Below, piece by piece: positions 14,748 to 24,988 of a DNA stretch of 38,548 bases (position 1 is its first letter; each line of letters starts with the position of its first letter). The position numbers were made by a program, and so were the translations under genes. The notes under the pieces were generated by a model, which ran no database searches, had not been told where the DNA came from, and saw only the letters and a list, made by a program, of their open reading frames with translations. Source of the DNA: DATECU01 sp035286745 (GTDB lineage Bacteria > Acidobacteriota > Vicinamibacteria > Fen-336); the NCBI GenBank assembly GCA_035286745.1, contig DATECU010000119.1, forward strand, positions 1-38,548, read 5' to 3'.

Positions 14748-15713
14748 GTGAGGCGCCGGGCACGGCTTCTCAAGGCCTATCTCAAGGGCTCCCCGATCTG
14801 GTGCTCGCTTCAGATCACTCGACGCTGCGACTCGTTCTGCGCCTTCTGCGAGCACCGGAACGAGGGCCAAGACAGCGACATGGACCTCGACACCTGCCGC
14901 CGGGTGGCGGACGGCCTCAGCCAGTTGGGCTCCCTGGTGATCAGCCTGAGCGGCGGGGATCCCTTCCTGCACGGCGAGCTGCCCGCCGCCGTGGCCATCT
15001 TCGCCCGCGAGCACTTTCCGTTGCTCACCACCAACGGCTGGCTGGTGACGGCAGACCGAGCCCGCGAGGTGTGGAAGGCCGGGCTGCAAGGGGCCAGCGT
15101 CCTGCTCTTCGATGCGGATCCGGAGCGGCACGACGATCAGGCGGGGTTTCCTGGTTCACACGCGCGAGCCCTGGCCGCCCTGGACGCGCTGGCTCGGGAG
15201 AGGACGCGGCCCGGGCAGCGGGTGAACGTCAAGGCCCGCTTCCGACGCGGGGACGCCGAACGATTGGGCGCTCTGGCCGGTCTGGCCCAGGCTCACGGCG
15301 CCACCCTGACCGTGGAGCCGGCCTACCCCCTCTCGGCTCAGCAACCGGGTCCCGAGGTGGCCGAGCTGCTGCTCGATCTGCGCCGCCGCCATCCGGCGGT
15401 GCGAAGCGGGGTTTCCTTCCTGGCCCATATGGACCGGGCTCTCACCGGCGGGATTGCCGGCTGCCGGGCCGGCAGGGCTTTCCTGAACGTGGACCACCGG
15501 GGCCGCGCCTCCAAGTGCATCGAGTTCCAGCAACCCGAGGACCATGCCGGCGACCTGGGCCGCGAGGACGTTCGTGAGGTCGTAGCCCGGCTGCGCAAGA
15601 TCCAAGAGACGAACGCCTGCCGCGCCTGCTGGTCCAGCGCCCGAGGCGAGGTGGAGAGCCTGTACGGCATCAAGGGCTTCGTCGCCGCGCTGCCGCACCT
15701 GGTGCGCCCGTGA
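14748..15713 (+). CDS. Radical SAM protein with C-terminal cysteine cluster
   Basis: Protein of 321 residues. The Cx3Cx2C cluster that binds the SAM [4Fe-4S] is C27, C31 and C34 in RRCDSFCAFCE, followed by the SAM-binding GGDP (SLSGGDPFLH). The rest follows a TIM-barrel pattern. The C-terminal third has further cysteines, GCRAGR, SKCIEF and the pair CRAC at about 291-294, consistent with a SPASM or twitch auxiliary cluster as in enzymes that modify peptides or proteins. The start is GTG 14748, with GGGGAG a few bases upstream. The stop overlaps the next start (GTGA, 15710-15713), so the metalloprotease is translationally coupled. Its reaction cannot be named from sequence. Confidence 0.87.
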   Translation: MRRRARLLKAYLKGSPIWCSLQITRRCDSFCAFCEHRNEGQDSDMDLDTCRRVADGLSQLGSLVISLSGGDPFLHGELPAAVAIFAREHFPLLTTNGWLVTADRAREVWKAGLQGASVLLFDADPERHDDQAGFPGSHARALAALDALARERTRPGQRVNVKARFRRGDAERLGALAGLAQAHGATLTVEPAYPLSAQQPGPEVAELLLDLRRRHPAVRSGVSFLAHMDRALTGGIAGCRAGRAFLNVDHRGRASKCIEFQQPEDHAGDLGREDVREVVARLRKIQETNACRACWSSARGEVESLYGIKGFVAALPHLVRP

Positions 15714-16984
15714 AGCGCCGTCTCGGGCTTGTCCTGTTGGTGGTGCTGCTAAGGGCGGTAGCGACCCCGGCCCAGGAGCCGCCCGAGCCCTCGGATCTCA
15801 TCAATACCCTGCTGGACGGTCTGCTGGGCTTCCGCACGCTCACCGAGACGGAGCTCGAGGCCGAGGTGGCCGAGGTGGGGGGCGTGCCCTTCCGGTCCCG
15901 GGTTCCCCTCGATTACCTGACGCGAGCGGAGTTGGCCCGCTACCTGAAGGGTGTGCTCGATGACGAGTACCCGCTGGAGAAGGCGCGGATCGACGAGCGG
16001 ACGCTGAGCGCTCTGGGTCTCTTGCCGCCCGGCCTCGACTTGAGACGCTTGCGGGCCGAGCTTCTGGAGCAGAACATCGCCGGCTTCTACGACGAGCGGC
16101 CGGGTAAGAAGCGGTTGTACGCGGTGAGCGACGACAAGCGTCTAACGCCAGCCAACCAGATCGTGCTCGCCCACGAGTTGCGCCACGCCCTGCAGGACCA
16201 GTACGCCGAGGTTCACCGCATGTTGCCGGATTCGGTAGGTGACTACGACGATCGCCGGCTCGCCTACCTGAGCCTGCTGGAGGGGGATGCCACGCTGGTG
16301 ATGGAGCGCTTCCTGCTGCGCCGACTCCCGGGGGGGGAGGAGCTGGTGGGCGCCGGCGGAGCTGAGTCGTCGCTGGCCGGGATGTCGCTTCCCGGCACCG
16401 AGCTTCCGGGAGCGCCGCCGGTGGTGCGGGACCAACTGGTGTTGCCCTACCTGGTGGGACGGGACTTCGCGCTGGCGGTGCAGAAGCGCGGGGGTTGGAG
16501 CGCCCTCCGTGAGGCCTGGGGCCGGCCGCCCGCGTCCACCGAGCAGGTCCTGCATCCGGAGCGGTTCTTCTCGGGCGAGGCGCCGCGGGCGGTGGCGCTG
16601 AGCTTGGCACCCCCGGGTGGGCGTCTCCTGGGAGAAGGCGTGGTCGGCGAGCTGCTGCTTCGCACCTGGCTGGGGGAAGGGCAGGAGGCCGCGGCCGGCG
16701 GCTGGGGTGGGGACCGCTTTCAGGTCTTCGACGTCCGGGGTAAGACACTCTTGATCTGGCGCCTGGTGTGGGACTCGCCGCAAGATGGCGAGGAGTTCGA
16801 AACCGCGGCACTCGCGCGGCTGCGGCGCTGGGGGCAGCCGCTGGCGGCTCGGGGGGAGCTAAGGGCCTTTCAGGGTGGGCCATGGCAGGTGTTGTTCGGC
16901 CGGCGGGCTGGGGGCTTCGACTACGCCGCTACCGACGACCCGGCGCTTCTGGACTTGGTCGCGAAGGGCCTGGCTCAGCCTTGA
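15710..16984 (+). CDS. Exported zinc metalloprotease-like protein
   Basis: Protein of 424 residues with a signal peptide (KRRLGLVLLVVLLRAVATPAQ, cleavage likely near residue 21). The zinc motif HELRH lies at residues 155-159 in VLAHELRHALQDQY, with a downstream LEGDAT (E191) as the likely third ligand, the gluzincin arrangement. Proteins with HELxHALQDQ followed by EGDAT are a widespread uncharacterised family. The C-terminal half (about 250-424) has no feature I recognise. Translation is coupled to the radical SAM gene. The TGA stop overlaps the -35 of the next promoter. It should act in the periplasm or at the outer surface. Confidence 0.82.
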   Translation: MKRRLGLVLLVVLLRAVATPAQEPPEPSDLINTLLDGLLGFRTLTETELEAEVAEVGGVPFRSRVPLDYLTRAELARYLKGVLDDEYPLEKARIDERTLSALGLLPPGLDLRRLRAELLEQNIAGFYDERPGKKRLYAVSDDKRLTPANQIVLAHELRHALQDQYAEVHRMLPDSVGDYDDRRLAYLSLLEGDATLVMERFLLRRLPGGEELVGAGGAESSLAGMSLPGTELPGAPPVVRDQLVLPYLVGRDFALAVQKRGGWSALREAWGRPPASTEQVLHPERFFSGEAPRAVALSLAPPGGRLLGEGVVGELLLRTWLGEGQEAAAGGWGGDRFQVFDVRGKTLLIWRLVWDSPQDGEEFETAALARLRRWGQPLAARGELRAFQGGPWQVLFGRRAGGFDYAATDDPALLDLVAKGLAQP

Positions 16985-17009
16985 CAGGGCTGCCCGCGGC
17001 CCTGATAAT
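16981..17009 (+). promoter_or_regulatory. Strong sigma-70 promoter of the DUF4870-like gene
   Basis: TTGACA (16981-16986) and GATAAT (17004-17009) are 17 bp apart. The -35 begins one base before the stop codon of the metalloprotease gene. It drives a leader of about 58 bases ending in the Shine-Dalgarno AGGAGG (17063-17068). Confidence 0.8.
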
Positions 17010-17017
17010 CCGCGGGC
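16992..17017. repeat. Inverted repeat covering the -10 element
   Basis: GCCCGCGG (16992-16999) and CCGCGGGC (17010-17017) are perfect 8-bp arms with a 10-base centre that contains GATAAT. The dyad is centred on the -10 hexamer, the place for a repressor operator. As RNA from upstream it would be a hairpin without a U-run. Confidence 0.6.
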
Positions 17018-17073
17018 AATCGCAGGAGTTTAGTTCCGGTCCCCCAGAAGCACGACTGACATAGGAGGAAGCA

Positions 17074-17457
17074 ATGGCCTCGTCCGCTCCCGGTCCCACC
17101 AACCTCGGTGTGGCTCCCAACGTCGGGGGGCTGCTCTGCTACCTACCCTGCTGCGGCATCGGTCTGATCTTTGCCATCGTGGCTGCGATCGTGGAGAAGC
17201 AGAGTCGCTTCCTACGCTTCCACGCATTCCAGAGCCTCCTCCTGCACGCGGTGGCTATCGTGGTCTTCGGCGGAGGATGGGTTCTGAGCATCGTGCTCTC
17301 TGCCATCTCGGGGGTCCTGGGGTTGCTGGTGAGCGTGGTCCTGGGATTGCTCGGCCTGGCCATGCTGGGCTTCATCATCTTCATGATGGTGAAGGCCTAC
17401 AACAACGAGGAGTTCGAGATCCCTACCCTGAGCGCCATGGCCCGCAACTGGGTCTAG
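17074..17457 (+). CDS. DUF4870-like small integral membrane protein
   Basis: Protein of 127 residues with about three to four hydrophobic segments: LLCYLPCCGIGLIFAIVAAIV, LLLHAVAIVVFGGGWVLSIVL and the long span VLGLLVSVVLGLLGLAMLGFIIFMMV. The loop VEKQSRFLRFHAFQSLLL between spans 1 and 2 is the characteristic RFHAxQ motif of the DUF4870/TIC20-like membrane family. The C-terminal tail FEIPTLSAMARNWV is also typical. Function is unknown. The gene has its own strong promoter and an excellent Shine-Dalgarno, so it is likely well expressed. The next gene, another small membrane protein, follows after 73 bases. Confidence 0.78.
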   Translation: MASSAPGPTNLGVAPNVGGLLCYLPCCGIGLIFAIVAAIVEKQSRFLRFHAFQSLLLHAVAIVVFGGGWVLSIVLSAISGVLGLLVSVVLGLLGLAMLGFIIFMMVKAYNNEEFEIPTLSAMARNWV

Positions 17458-17488
17458 TCCTCGTCCCTACACGGTCGCGTTAGGCCTA

Positions 17489-17506
17489 CGCCGCCAGGCT
17501 GCGGCG
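17489..17506 (+). other. Intergenic hairpin
   Basis: CGCCGC (17489-17494) and GCGGCG (17501-17506) can pair around CAGGCT. No T-run follows, and the Shine-Dalgarno AGGAGGT of the next gene starts 12 bases later, so it is more likely a read-through or processing structure than a terminator. Confidence 0.4.
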
Positions 17507-17530
17507 GAGGCTCTTCGCAGGAGGTCGCCG

Positions 17531-18232
17531 ATGGGCGGAAGCTACACGCCTCGCCCCATGCCCCAGAAGCTGAAGCAGGGCATGGCCATTACCTCGCTGG
17601 TCCTCGGCGTGCTGGGGCTGCCCAGCGGAGGCTGCGTGGGCGTCGGCGGTCTGGTCGGCGTGATCCTGGGGATCGTGGCCTTGGTCAAGGCCAACAGTCG
17701 CCCGAACGAGTATGGGGGAAAGGGGCTGGCCATAGGGGGCATCGTCACCAGCGGGCTGTCCCTGGTGCTGGCTCCCTTCATGATCGGCATCATCGCCGCC
17801 ATCGCCATTCCCAGCCTGCTTCGGGCTCGAGTGTCGGCGAACGAAGCTGCTGCCATCGGCGACATCCGGACCTTCATCTCGGCGGAGGTGGCCTACCAGT
17901 CGTCGGCGAACGGGGTCTACGGCACTCCGGAGTGCCTGGCCAAGCCGGCGGCCTGCATTCCGAACTACCAGGGGCCCACCTTCCTGGACGCCGAGCTGGC
18001 GTCGCTCCGCCCCAAGGCGGGCTACAAGAGGACCTTCGTTCCCGGCCCGTCCAAGGGAACCGGCCTGTCGTCCTTCGCCCTCATTCTGGAACCGGTCCAG
18101 CGCAACCAGACGGGCGTCCGTGCCTTCTGTGGCGACGCCTCAGGCGTCATCTGCCAGATGGTGACCGGCTTCGCGCCCACGGCCGACGAGGGAGCCTGCG
18201 ACCTGACCGGCGATTGCCGCCCACTCCAGTGA
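17531..18232 (+). CDS. DUF4190 and pseudopilin-like fusion protein
   Basis: Protein of 233 residues. Residues 15-85 form two hydrophobic helices around Gly-rich loops (GMAITSLVLGVLGLPSGGC and GKGLAIGGIVTSGLSLVLAP with KANSRPNEYGG between), the DUF4190 pattern. Residues about 84-125 then read IGIIAAIAIPSLLRARVSANEAA, the end of a type IV pilin N-terminal helix, followed by a pilin-like alpha/beta domain with four to five cysteines (ECLAKPAACI, CGDASGVIC, CDLTGDC). The prepilin peptidase site (Gly before Phe and +5 Glu) is missing, so it should stay membrane bound through its own helices. AGGAGGT precedes the ATG by five bases. Its role is unknown. Confidence 0.78.
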   Translation: MGGSYTPRPMPQKLKQGMAITSLVLGVLGLPSGGCVGVGGLVGVILGIVALVKANSRPNEYGGKGLAIGGIVTSGLSLVLAPFMIGIIAAIAIPSLLRARVSANEAAAIGDIRTFISAEVAYQSSANGVYGTPECLAKPAACIPNYQGPTFLDAELASLRPKAGYKRTFVPGPSKGTGLSSFALILEPVQRNQTGVRAFCGDASGVICQMVTGFAPTADEGACDLTGDCRPLQ

Positions 18233-18272
18233 TCCGACGCTCGGAAAGCCCCGGGGGGTAGCTGTTAGCACA

Positions 18273-18298
18273 CTGCCGTCAGCGCTCAGCGACGGCAG
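18273..18298. repeat. Hairpin with TCAGC heptamers in a convergent spacer
   Basis: CTGCCGTC (18273-18280) and GACGGCAG (18291-18298) are perfect 8-bp arms around 10 bases. The region carries two inverted copies of the TCAGCNN heptamer (18279-18292). It lies between convergent genes, so it may act as a terminator in both directions, although no T-run is present. Confidence 0.5.
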
Positions 18299-18345
18299 CA
18301 ACCACAGAGCGGGTTCGCTCTCCACAGCCTCGGAGGCCGTCCGTC

Positions 18346-18373
18346 GCTGACCGCTGAGTGCTGATCGCTGATC
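18346..18373. repeat. Tandem heptamer array (GCTGANN)x4
   Basis: Four consecutive 7-bp units GCTGACC, GCTGAGT, GCTGATC, GCTGATC lie in the spacer 18233-18387 between convergent genes. In reverse complement they are NNTCAGC, the same motif as the array at 29842-29869. Confidence 0.7.
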
Positions 18374-18387
18374 GCCAGGTTCCCGGC

Positions 18388-19713
18388 CTACGACTGGGGT
18401 GCTTGCTCCACCAGCAGGCGGCCGGCACCCTCCAACCGCACCAGCGTGCCTCCGCCACCGGGGTGGGGGGACATCACCTCGTAGAGCTGGCGGTTCTCCA
18501 GGATCCGCGGCGCCAGCCGACCCGTCCAACTGATGATCGAGGCCGCCGGCACCGAGACCGGCAGGTCCGGGGCCACCTCCAGGAGCAGCGGCTTGCTCTT
18601 GACCGAGAGCGCCACCATGCCGGAACCGTCCAGGGCCACGAACTCCAGTTCGGGGCGGGCGGGCGACAGCGGCGCATAACGTGGCGTCAGCGTTTCCTCG
18701 CAGGCCAGGAGGTGGCCCGGCTCCACGAACAGGGTCTCGCCCTCCACCCGTATGAAGGTGATCTCCCGGTCCCTCTCGGTCAGGATGACCTTGCCGTGGC
18801 CGGTGATCATGACCAGGGCCGAGTGGCCCCCGGGGCGCCGGTCCTTGACCCAGAAGGTGAGGTTGCCGCTGTAGGAGTAGATGGTGCCCATCTTGATGAA
18901 GACCCGCCCGGAGACCGAGATCTCCAGCAGGTTGTGCTCCAGCGAGCGGAAGGCGTGACTGCGCGGCCCAGCCTCAGCGGCTGCCCGCGGGGTCGGGAGA
19001 CCGGCGAAGGAGGGGATGGCCATGGGGGCCGTCACCGAGGAGGGATCCGGCTCCCGCGGTGGCGCGCCATCCGCCATCAAGACCGAGCTGACCGGCTGCA
19101 GCGACTTGGCGGGCAGATCGCCGTTGCTTCCACGATTCCGGACCGCGTCCTGGATGTCGCGCAGCTTGAACTCCGCGGTGTCGACCTCGGGCTTGCGAGG
19201 GGCAACCGGCAGCGGCGGCAAGGTCTTGTGCGGGCGCGCTTGGGCGATCTTGCTCTCCACCCGCCGCACCATCAGGTTGGCCCCGGCCTGCCGGTACTGG
19301 TAGATGGCGTCTTGAAAGCGCCCCAGACGCTCGTAGATCGACCCCAGGTAGAAGTTGATCTTGGGGTTCTCCTGGGAGATCTCCAGCGCCTTCACGAAGC
19401 TCGACTCGGCCTCCTCCAGGCGACCCAGCTTGAAGCGGATGAGACCGAGGTTGTAGAAGAGAGCCGAGGCGTCTGGGTTCTCCGCCGCCAGCTTGCCGTA
19501 GACCTCCTCCGCCTTCTCGAACTTGTCCTGCTTGAAGTAGACGAGGCCCAGCAGGTTGAGCACGCTCTGGTCTCGGGGCCGCAGCAGGTAGGCCTCTTCC
19601 AGCTCCCGCTCCGCCTCCTCGAAGCGGGCGCCGGCGAAGTGGGCCTTGCCCTTGTTGAGATGGGTGAGGAACAGGCCTTGGTCGAAGGGGGCTCGCGGGG
19701 AAGGTCCGGGCAT
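18388..19713 (-). CDS. TPR protein with C-terminal AIM24-like domain
   Basis: Protein of 441 residues without signal peptide. Residues about 15-150 hold at least four TPR units (HLNKGKAHFAGARFEEAERE, LNLLGLVYFKQDKFEKAEEV, ALFYNLGLIRFKLGRLEEAE, INFYLGSIYERLGRFQDAIY). A variable linker follows, and residues about 245-430 form a beta-rich AIM24/DUF124-type domain (LLEISVSGRVFIKMGTIYSY, ETLFVEPGHLLACEETLTPR, FLxGxG-type turns). AIM24 proteins are of uncertain function in bacteria. It is the last gene of the ilvE-pilT-recX-alaS unit, starting seven bases after the lytic transglycosylase. Start ATG is at 19713. Confidence 0.8.
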   Translation of the reverse strand: MPGPSPRAPFDQGLFLTHLNKGKAHFAGARFEEAERELEEAYLLRPRDQSVLNLLGLVYFKQDKFEKAEEVYGKLAAENPDASALFYNLGLIRFKLGRLEEAESSFVKALEISQENPKINFYLGSIYERLGRFQDAIYQYRQAGANLMVRRVESKIAQARPHKTLPPLPVAPRKPEVDTAEFKLRDIQDAVRNRGSNGDLPAKSLQPVSSVLMADGAPPREPDPSSVTAPMAIPSFAGLPTPRAAAEAGPRSHAFRSLEHNLLEISVSGRVFIKMGTIYSYSGNLTFWVKDRRPGGHSALVMITGHGKVILTERDREITFIRVEGETLFVEPGHLLACEETLTPRYAPLSPARPELEFVALDGSGMVALSVKSKPLLLEVAPDLPVSVPAASIISWTGRLAPRILENRQLYEVMSPHPGGGGTLVRLEGAGRLLVEQAPQS

Positions 19714-19720
19714 GGCGTCT

Positions 19721-20560
19721 TCAGTCCAGGGCCCGGATCATCGAGAACGGCACGCCCTCGGCGGGGGGGGCCTGGGCCACGTGCAGAACGCCTAGCGAAT
19801 CCGTCCACCTATAGTAGACCTTGGGTCGGGCCGGGCGGACCTCGCGCCCGGCAGGCGGGCGGCGCGACACCGGCGCCACCGAGGGCGGGGGTGGAGCCAG
19901 GGGGCCCAGGCCGGGGGTGAGGAAGGCCGCCTGCTGGGTGCTCGAAACCGGCGAAGTGACGCTGCCGAGCAGGGCCTGGACCTTCTCCACGTAGGATCGG
20001 GTTTCCTTGTAGGGGGGGATGCCACCGTAGCGCAGGACCGCGTTCTCGCCGGAATTGTAGCCGGCGGCGGCCAGGGCCACGTTGCCCTGGAACAGGTCCA
20101 GGAGGAAGCGCAGGTAGCGCACCCCTCCGAAGATGTTCTGTCGGGGATCGAAGGGATCGGAGACGCCGAAACGGCGCGCGGTGAAGGGCATGAGCTGCAT
20201 CAAACCCTGGGCGCCCTTGGAGGACACCGCCAGGTGGTCGAAGTCCGATTCCACCTGGATGATCGCCCGCACCAGATCGATGCTCACCCCGTGCGCCGCC
20301 GCCGCCGCCGAGATGTGATGGTTGTACTCTCCGTTGTAGGAGGGCCTCAGCTTGTACGCCCGCGAGTGGATCACCACGCCCTTGCCAGGGTAGGTTAGTC
20401 GATAGTCGCTCGAGTCGGGTACGTTGGTGGCCTCCACCACGCCGCTGGCGCTGCGGCGGGTGTAGATCTGGGCCTCTGCGGCGCCGGCCACAAGCACCAC
20501 GCCGAATCCGATCGCGACCGCGGGCGTCCCCCGAAGACCCAAGACCGCTGCCCCCCTCAT
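19721..20560 (-). CDS. SLT-family lytic transglycosylase with flanking DUF4124-like segments
   Basis: Exported enzyme of 279 residues that cleaves peptidoglycan glycan strands. A signal peptide (residues 1-30, ending GAAEA) is followed by a DUF4124-like segment (IYTRRSASGVVEATNVP). The catalytic SLT domain spans about 75-190, with the catalytic Glu104 in IIQVESDF, then SSKGAQGLMQLMPFTARRFGV, DPRQNIFGGVRYL and AAAGYNSGENAVLRYGGIPPY, all family motifs. A Pro-rich linker leads to a second short segment (VYYRWTDSLGVLHVAQAPP) that repeats the N-terminal pattern. The start codon lies three bases after the alaS stop, so it is in the same operon. Confidence 0.9.
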   Translation of the reverse strand: MRGAAVLGLRGTPAVAIGFGVVLVAGAAEAQIYTRRSASGVVEATNVPDSSDYRLTYPGKGVVIHSRAYKLRPSYNGEYNHHISAAAAAHGVSIDLVRAIIQVESDFDHLAVSSKGAQGLMQLMPFTARRFGVSDPFDPRQNIFGGVRYLRFLLDLFQGNVALAAAGYNSGENAVLRYGGIPPYKETRSYVEKVQALLGSVTSPVSSTQQAAFLTPGLGPLAPPPPSVAPVSRRPPAGREVRPARPKVYYRWTDSLGVLHVAQAPPAEGVPFSMIRALD

Positions 20561-20563
20561 CGG

Positions 20564-23226
<2,663 letters not shown>

Positions 23227-23230
<4 letters not shown>

Positions 23231-23820
23231 GGCTTGGGTTCGCTCGCTTTCTGGCGGAAGCCCCGGCGACGCACCGCAGTCCCCGAGGAGAAGGTGTCGG
23301 GAGCCTCGTGGTCGAAGCCCGGAAGGGTCCGGCTGGCGCGCGGCCACAGGTGTTCGAGGCGCTCGCGGACCAGGTCGGCGGGGAAGCCGCGGCGCAGCAA
23401 GAAGGCCCACAGCTTCTGGATCCGCCGCGCCGGCAGGTCGCGCTGGTGGAGGCGCCAGTACTTGAGGGCCTGGGTCTCGACCACGGCGACTTCGGGAACC
23501 TCGCCCAAGGCCTCCGCCAGGCCGCGTTCCAGCACCGGGCGCCTGATCCCGCGCCGCAGCAACTCGGCCCGCAGGCGATGACGGCCCAGGCCACGCACGG
23601 CAAGCCCGCTGCGCGCGAAGCGCTCTGCATAACGCTCGTCATCCAGGTAGCCTCTGGCGCGGAGCCTCTCCAAGATGGCCTCGACCTCGTGATCCTCGGT
23701 GCCCCCCCGAAGCAGCGCGCGCCGAAGCTCCTGCTCCGAGCGGTCACGCCGGGCCAGAAGCCTCAGGGCGCGGCCCCAGGCGGAGGCGGGGGACTGGGGA
23801 GCCGGGCGGGCGATCGTCAC
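23227..23820 (-). CDS. recX: Recombination regulator RecX
   Basis: Modulator of RecA filaments, 197 residues, made of three-helix repeats: LRLLARRDRSEQELRRALLR, AILERLRARGYLDDERYAERFA and GRHRLRAELLRRGI match the first two RecX repeats, and LPARRIQKLWAFLLRRGFP the third. It is Arg-rich like the rest of the family. recA itself is not in the window. The start is GTG 23820, overlapping the pilT stop (GTGA), and its stop overlaps the alaS GTG in the same way. The C-terminal 30 residues beyond the last repeat are not conserved by appearance. Confidence 0.88.
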
Positions 23821-24947
23821 TCCACGTCGAAGGACTGCATGGTCTTCTCCATCTCCTCGGCGGCCATGTCGGAGGTGGACTGGATGCCCTGGATCTTGAG
23901 CTTGAACTCGTCCGGGTTGCTGGCGCGGCGCAAGGCCTCGTCGTAGGTGATCAGCTCCTTCTTGTAGAGCTGGAAGATGGACTGGTCGAAGGTCTGCATT
24001 CCGTACTGGGAAACGCCGGCGGCTATGGCCTCGTGGATCAGCTTGGTCTTGTCCTTGTTGATGATGCAGTCGCGGATGAAGGGGGTGGCGATCATGACCT
24101 CGGCCGCCGGCACCCGGCCGTGGCCGTCGGCGCGGGGCACCAGACGCATGGAGATGACGGCTTTGAGGACGCCCGAGAGCTGGAGGCGGATCTGCTTTTG
24201 CTGGTGCGGCGGGAAGACCGAGATGATGCGGTTGATGGTCTCGGTGGCGTCCAGGGTGTGCAGGGTGGAGAGCACCAGGTGGCCGGTCTCGGCGGCGGTG
24301 ATGGCGGTCTCGATGGTCTCGTAGTCGCGCATCTCACCGACCAGGATCACGTCCGGGTCCTGACGGAGGGCGCTCCGGAGAGCCGCCGCGAAGCTCCGGG
24401 TGTCGACCTCAACCTCGCGCTGGTTGACGATCGACTTCTTGTCCCGGTGCAGGAACTCGATGGGGTCCTCGATGGTGATGATGTGTTCCGTGCGCTGGGA
24501 GTTGATATAGTCGATCATCGCCGCCAGGGTGGTCGATTTCCCCGACCCCGTGGTTCCGGTGCACAAGATGAGACCGCGTTGTTCCTGAGCGATCTTCTCC
24601 AGCACCACCGGTAGTCCCAGCTCGCGGATGGTCATGATCTTGACCGGGATCACGCGCAGGACCAGGCCCACGGTGCCGCGCTGCTGGAAGACGTTGCAGC
24701 GGAAGCGGCCCAGCCCGGGCACCGAGTAGGCGATGTCGATCTCCAGGTTGTCCTTGAACTTCTGCTTCTGGCGGTTGCTCATGATGGAGAACGCCATGGC
24801 GATGGTGTCCTCCTGCATCAGGCGCTTGGTCTCCACCAGGGGCACCAGCTCGCCGTTGATGCGCAGCACGGGGTGGGAACCGACCTTGAGGTGCAGGTCG
24901 GAAGCCTTGCGCTCCGATGCGATCTTCAGCAGATCGTTGATGTGCAT
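23817..24947 (-). CDS. pilT: Type IV pilus retraction ATPase PilT
   Basis: Hexameric ATPase that depolymerises type IV pili for twitching motility. The 376-residue chain has the N-terminal PAS-like part (INDLLKIASERKASDLHLKVG), Walker A GTTGSGKST at 131-139, the Asp box TIEDPIEF, Walker B VILVGEMRD and the His box STLHTLDATETINRII. The C-terminus has EVMIATPFIRDCIINKDKTK, comparable to the AIRNLIRE region of PilT. It is preceded by GGAGAGG as Shine-Dalgarno and follows ilvE by 41 bases. No pilus structural operon is nearby; the pseudopilin-like protein at 17531-18232 lacks a prepilin cleavage site. Confidence 0.95.
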   Translation of the reverse strand: MHINDLLKIASERKASDLHLKVGSHPVLRINGELVPLVETKRLMQEDTIAMAFSIMSNRQKQKFKDNLEIDIAYSVPGLGRFRCNVFQQRGTVGLVLRVIPVKIMTIRELGLPVVLEKIAQEQRGLILCTGTTGSGKSTTLAAMIDYINSQRTEHIITIEDPIEFLHRDKKSIVNQREVEVDTRSFAAALRSALRQDPDVILVGEMRDYETIETAITAAETGHLVLSTLHTLDATETINRIISVFPPHQQKQIRLQLSGVLKAVISMRLVPRADGHGRVPAAEVMIATPFIRDCIINKDKTKLIHEAIAAGVSQYGMQTFDQSIFQLYKKELITYDEALRRASNPDEFKLKIQGIQSTSDMAAEEMEKTMQSFDVE

Positions 24948-24988
24948 GACGCCTCTCCGGAAACCGCCCCTGTGTCCTCGTTAGACGG

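Noticed and set aside
14710..14751. 13-codon frame overlapping the radical SAM start
   Set aside because: Too short and without features; it arises from the ATG within the stop region of the 50-residue protein. It could couple translation, but nothing supports that.
18264..18274. TTAGCACAC resembling a CIRCE half-site, with GAGTGCTGA about 80 bases on
   Set aside because: The spacing is far from the nine bases of CIRCE, the site is not upstream of a chaperone gene, and GAGTGCTGA is part of the heptamer array.
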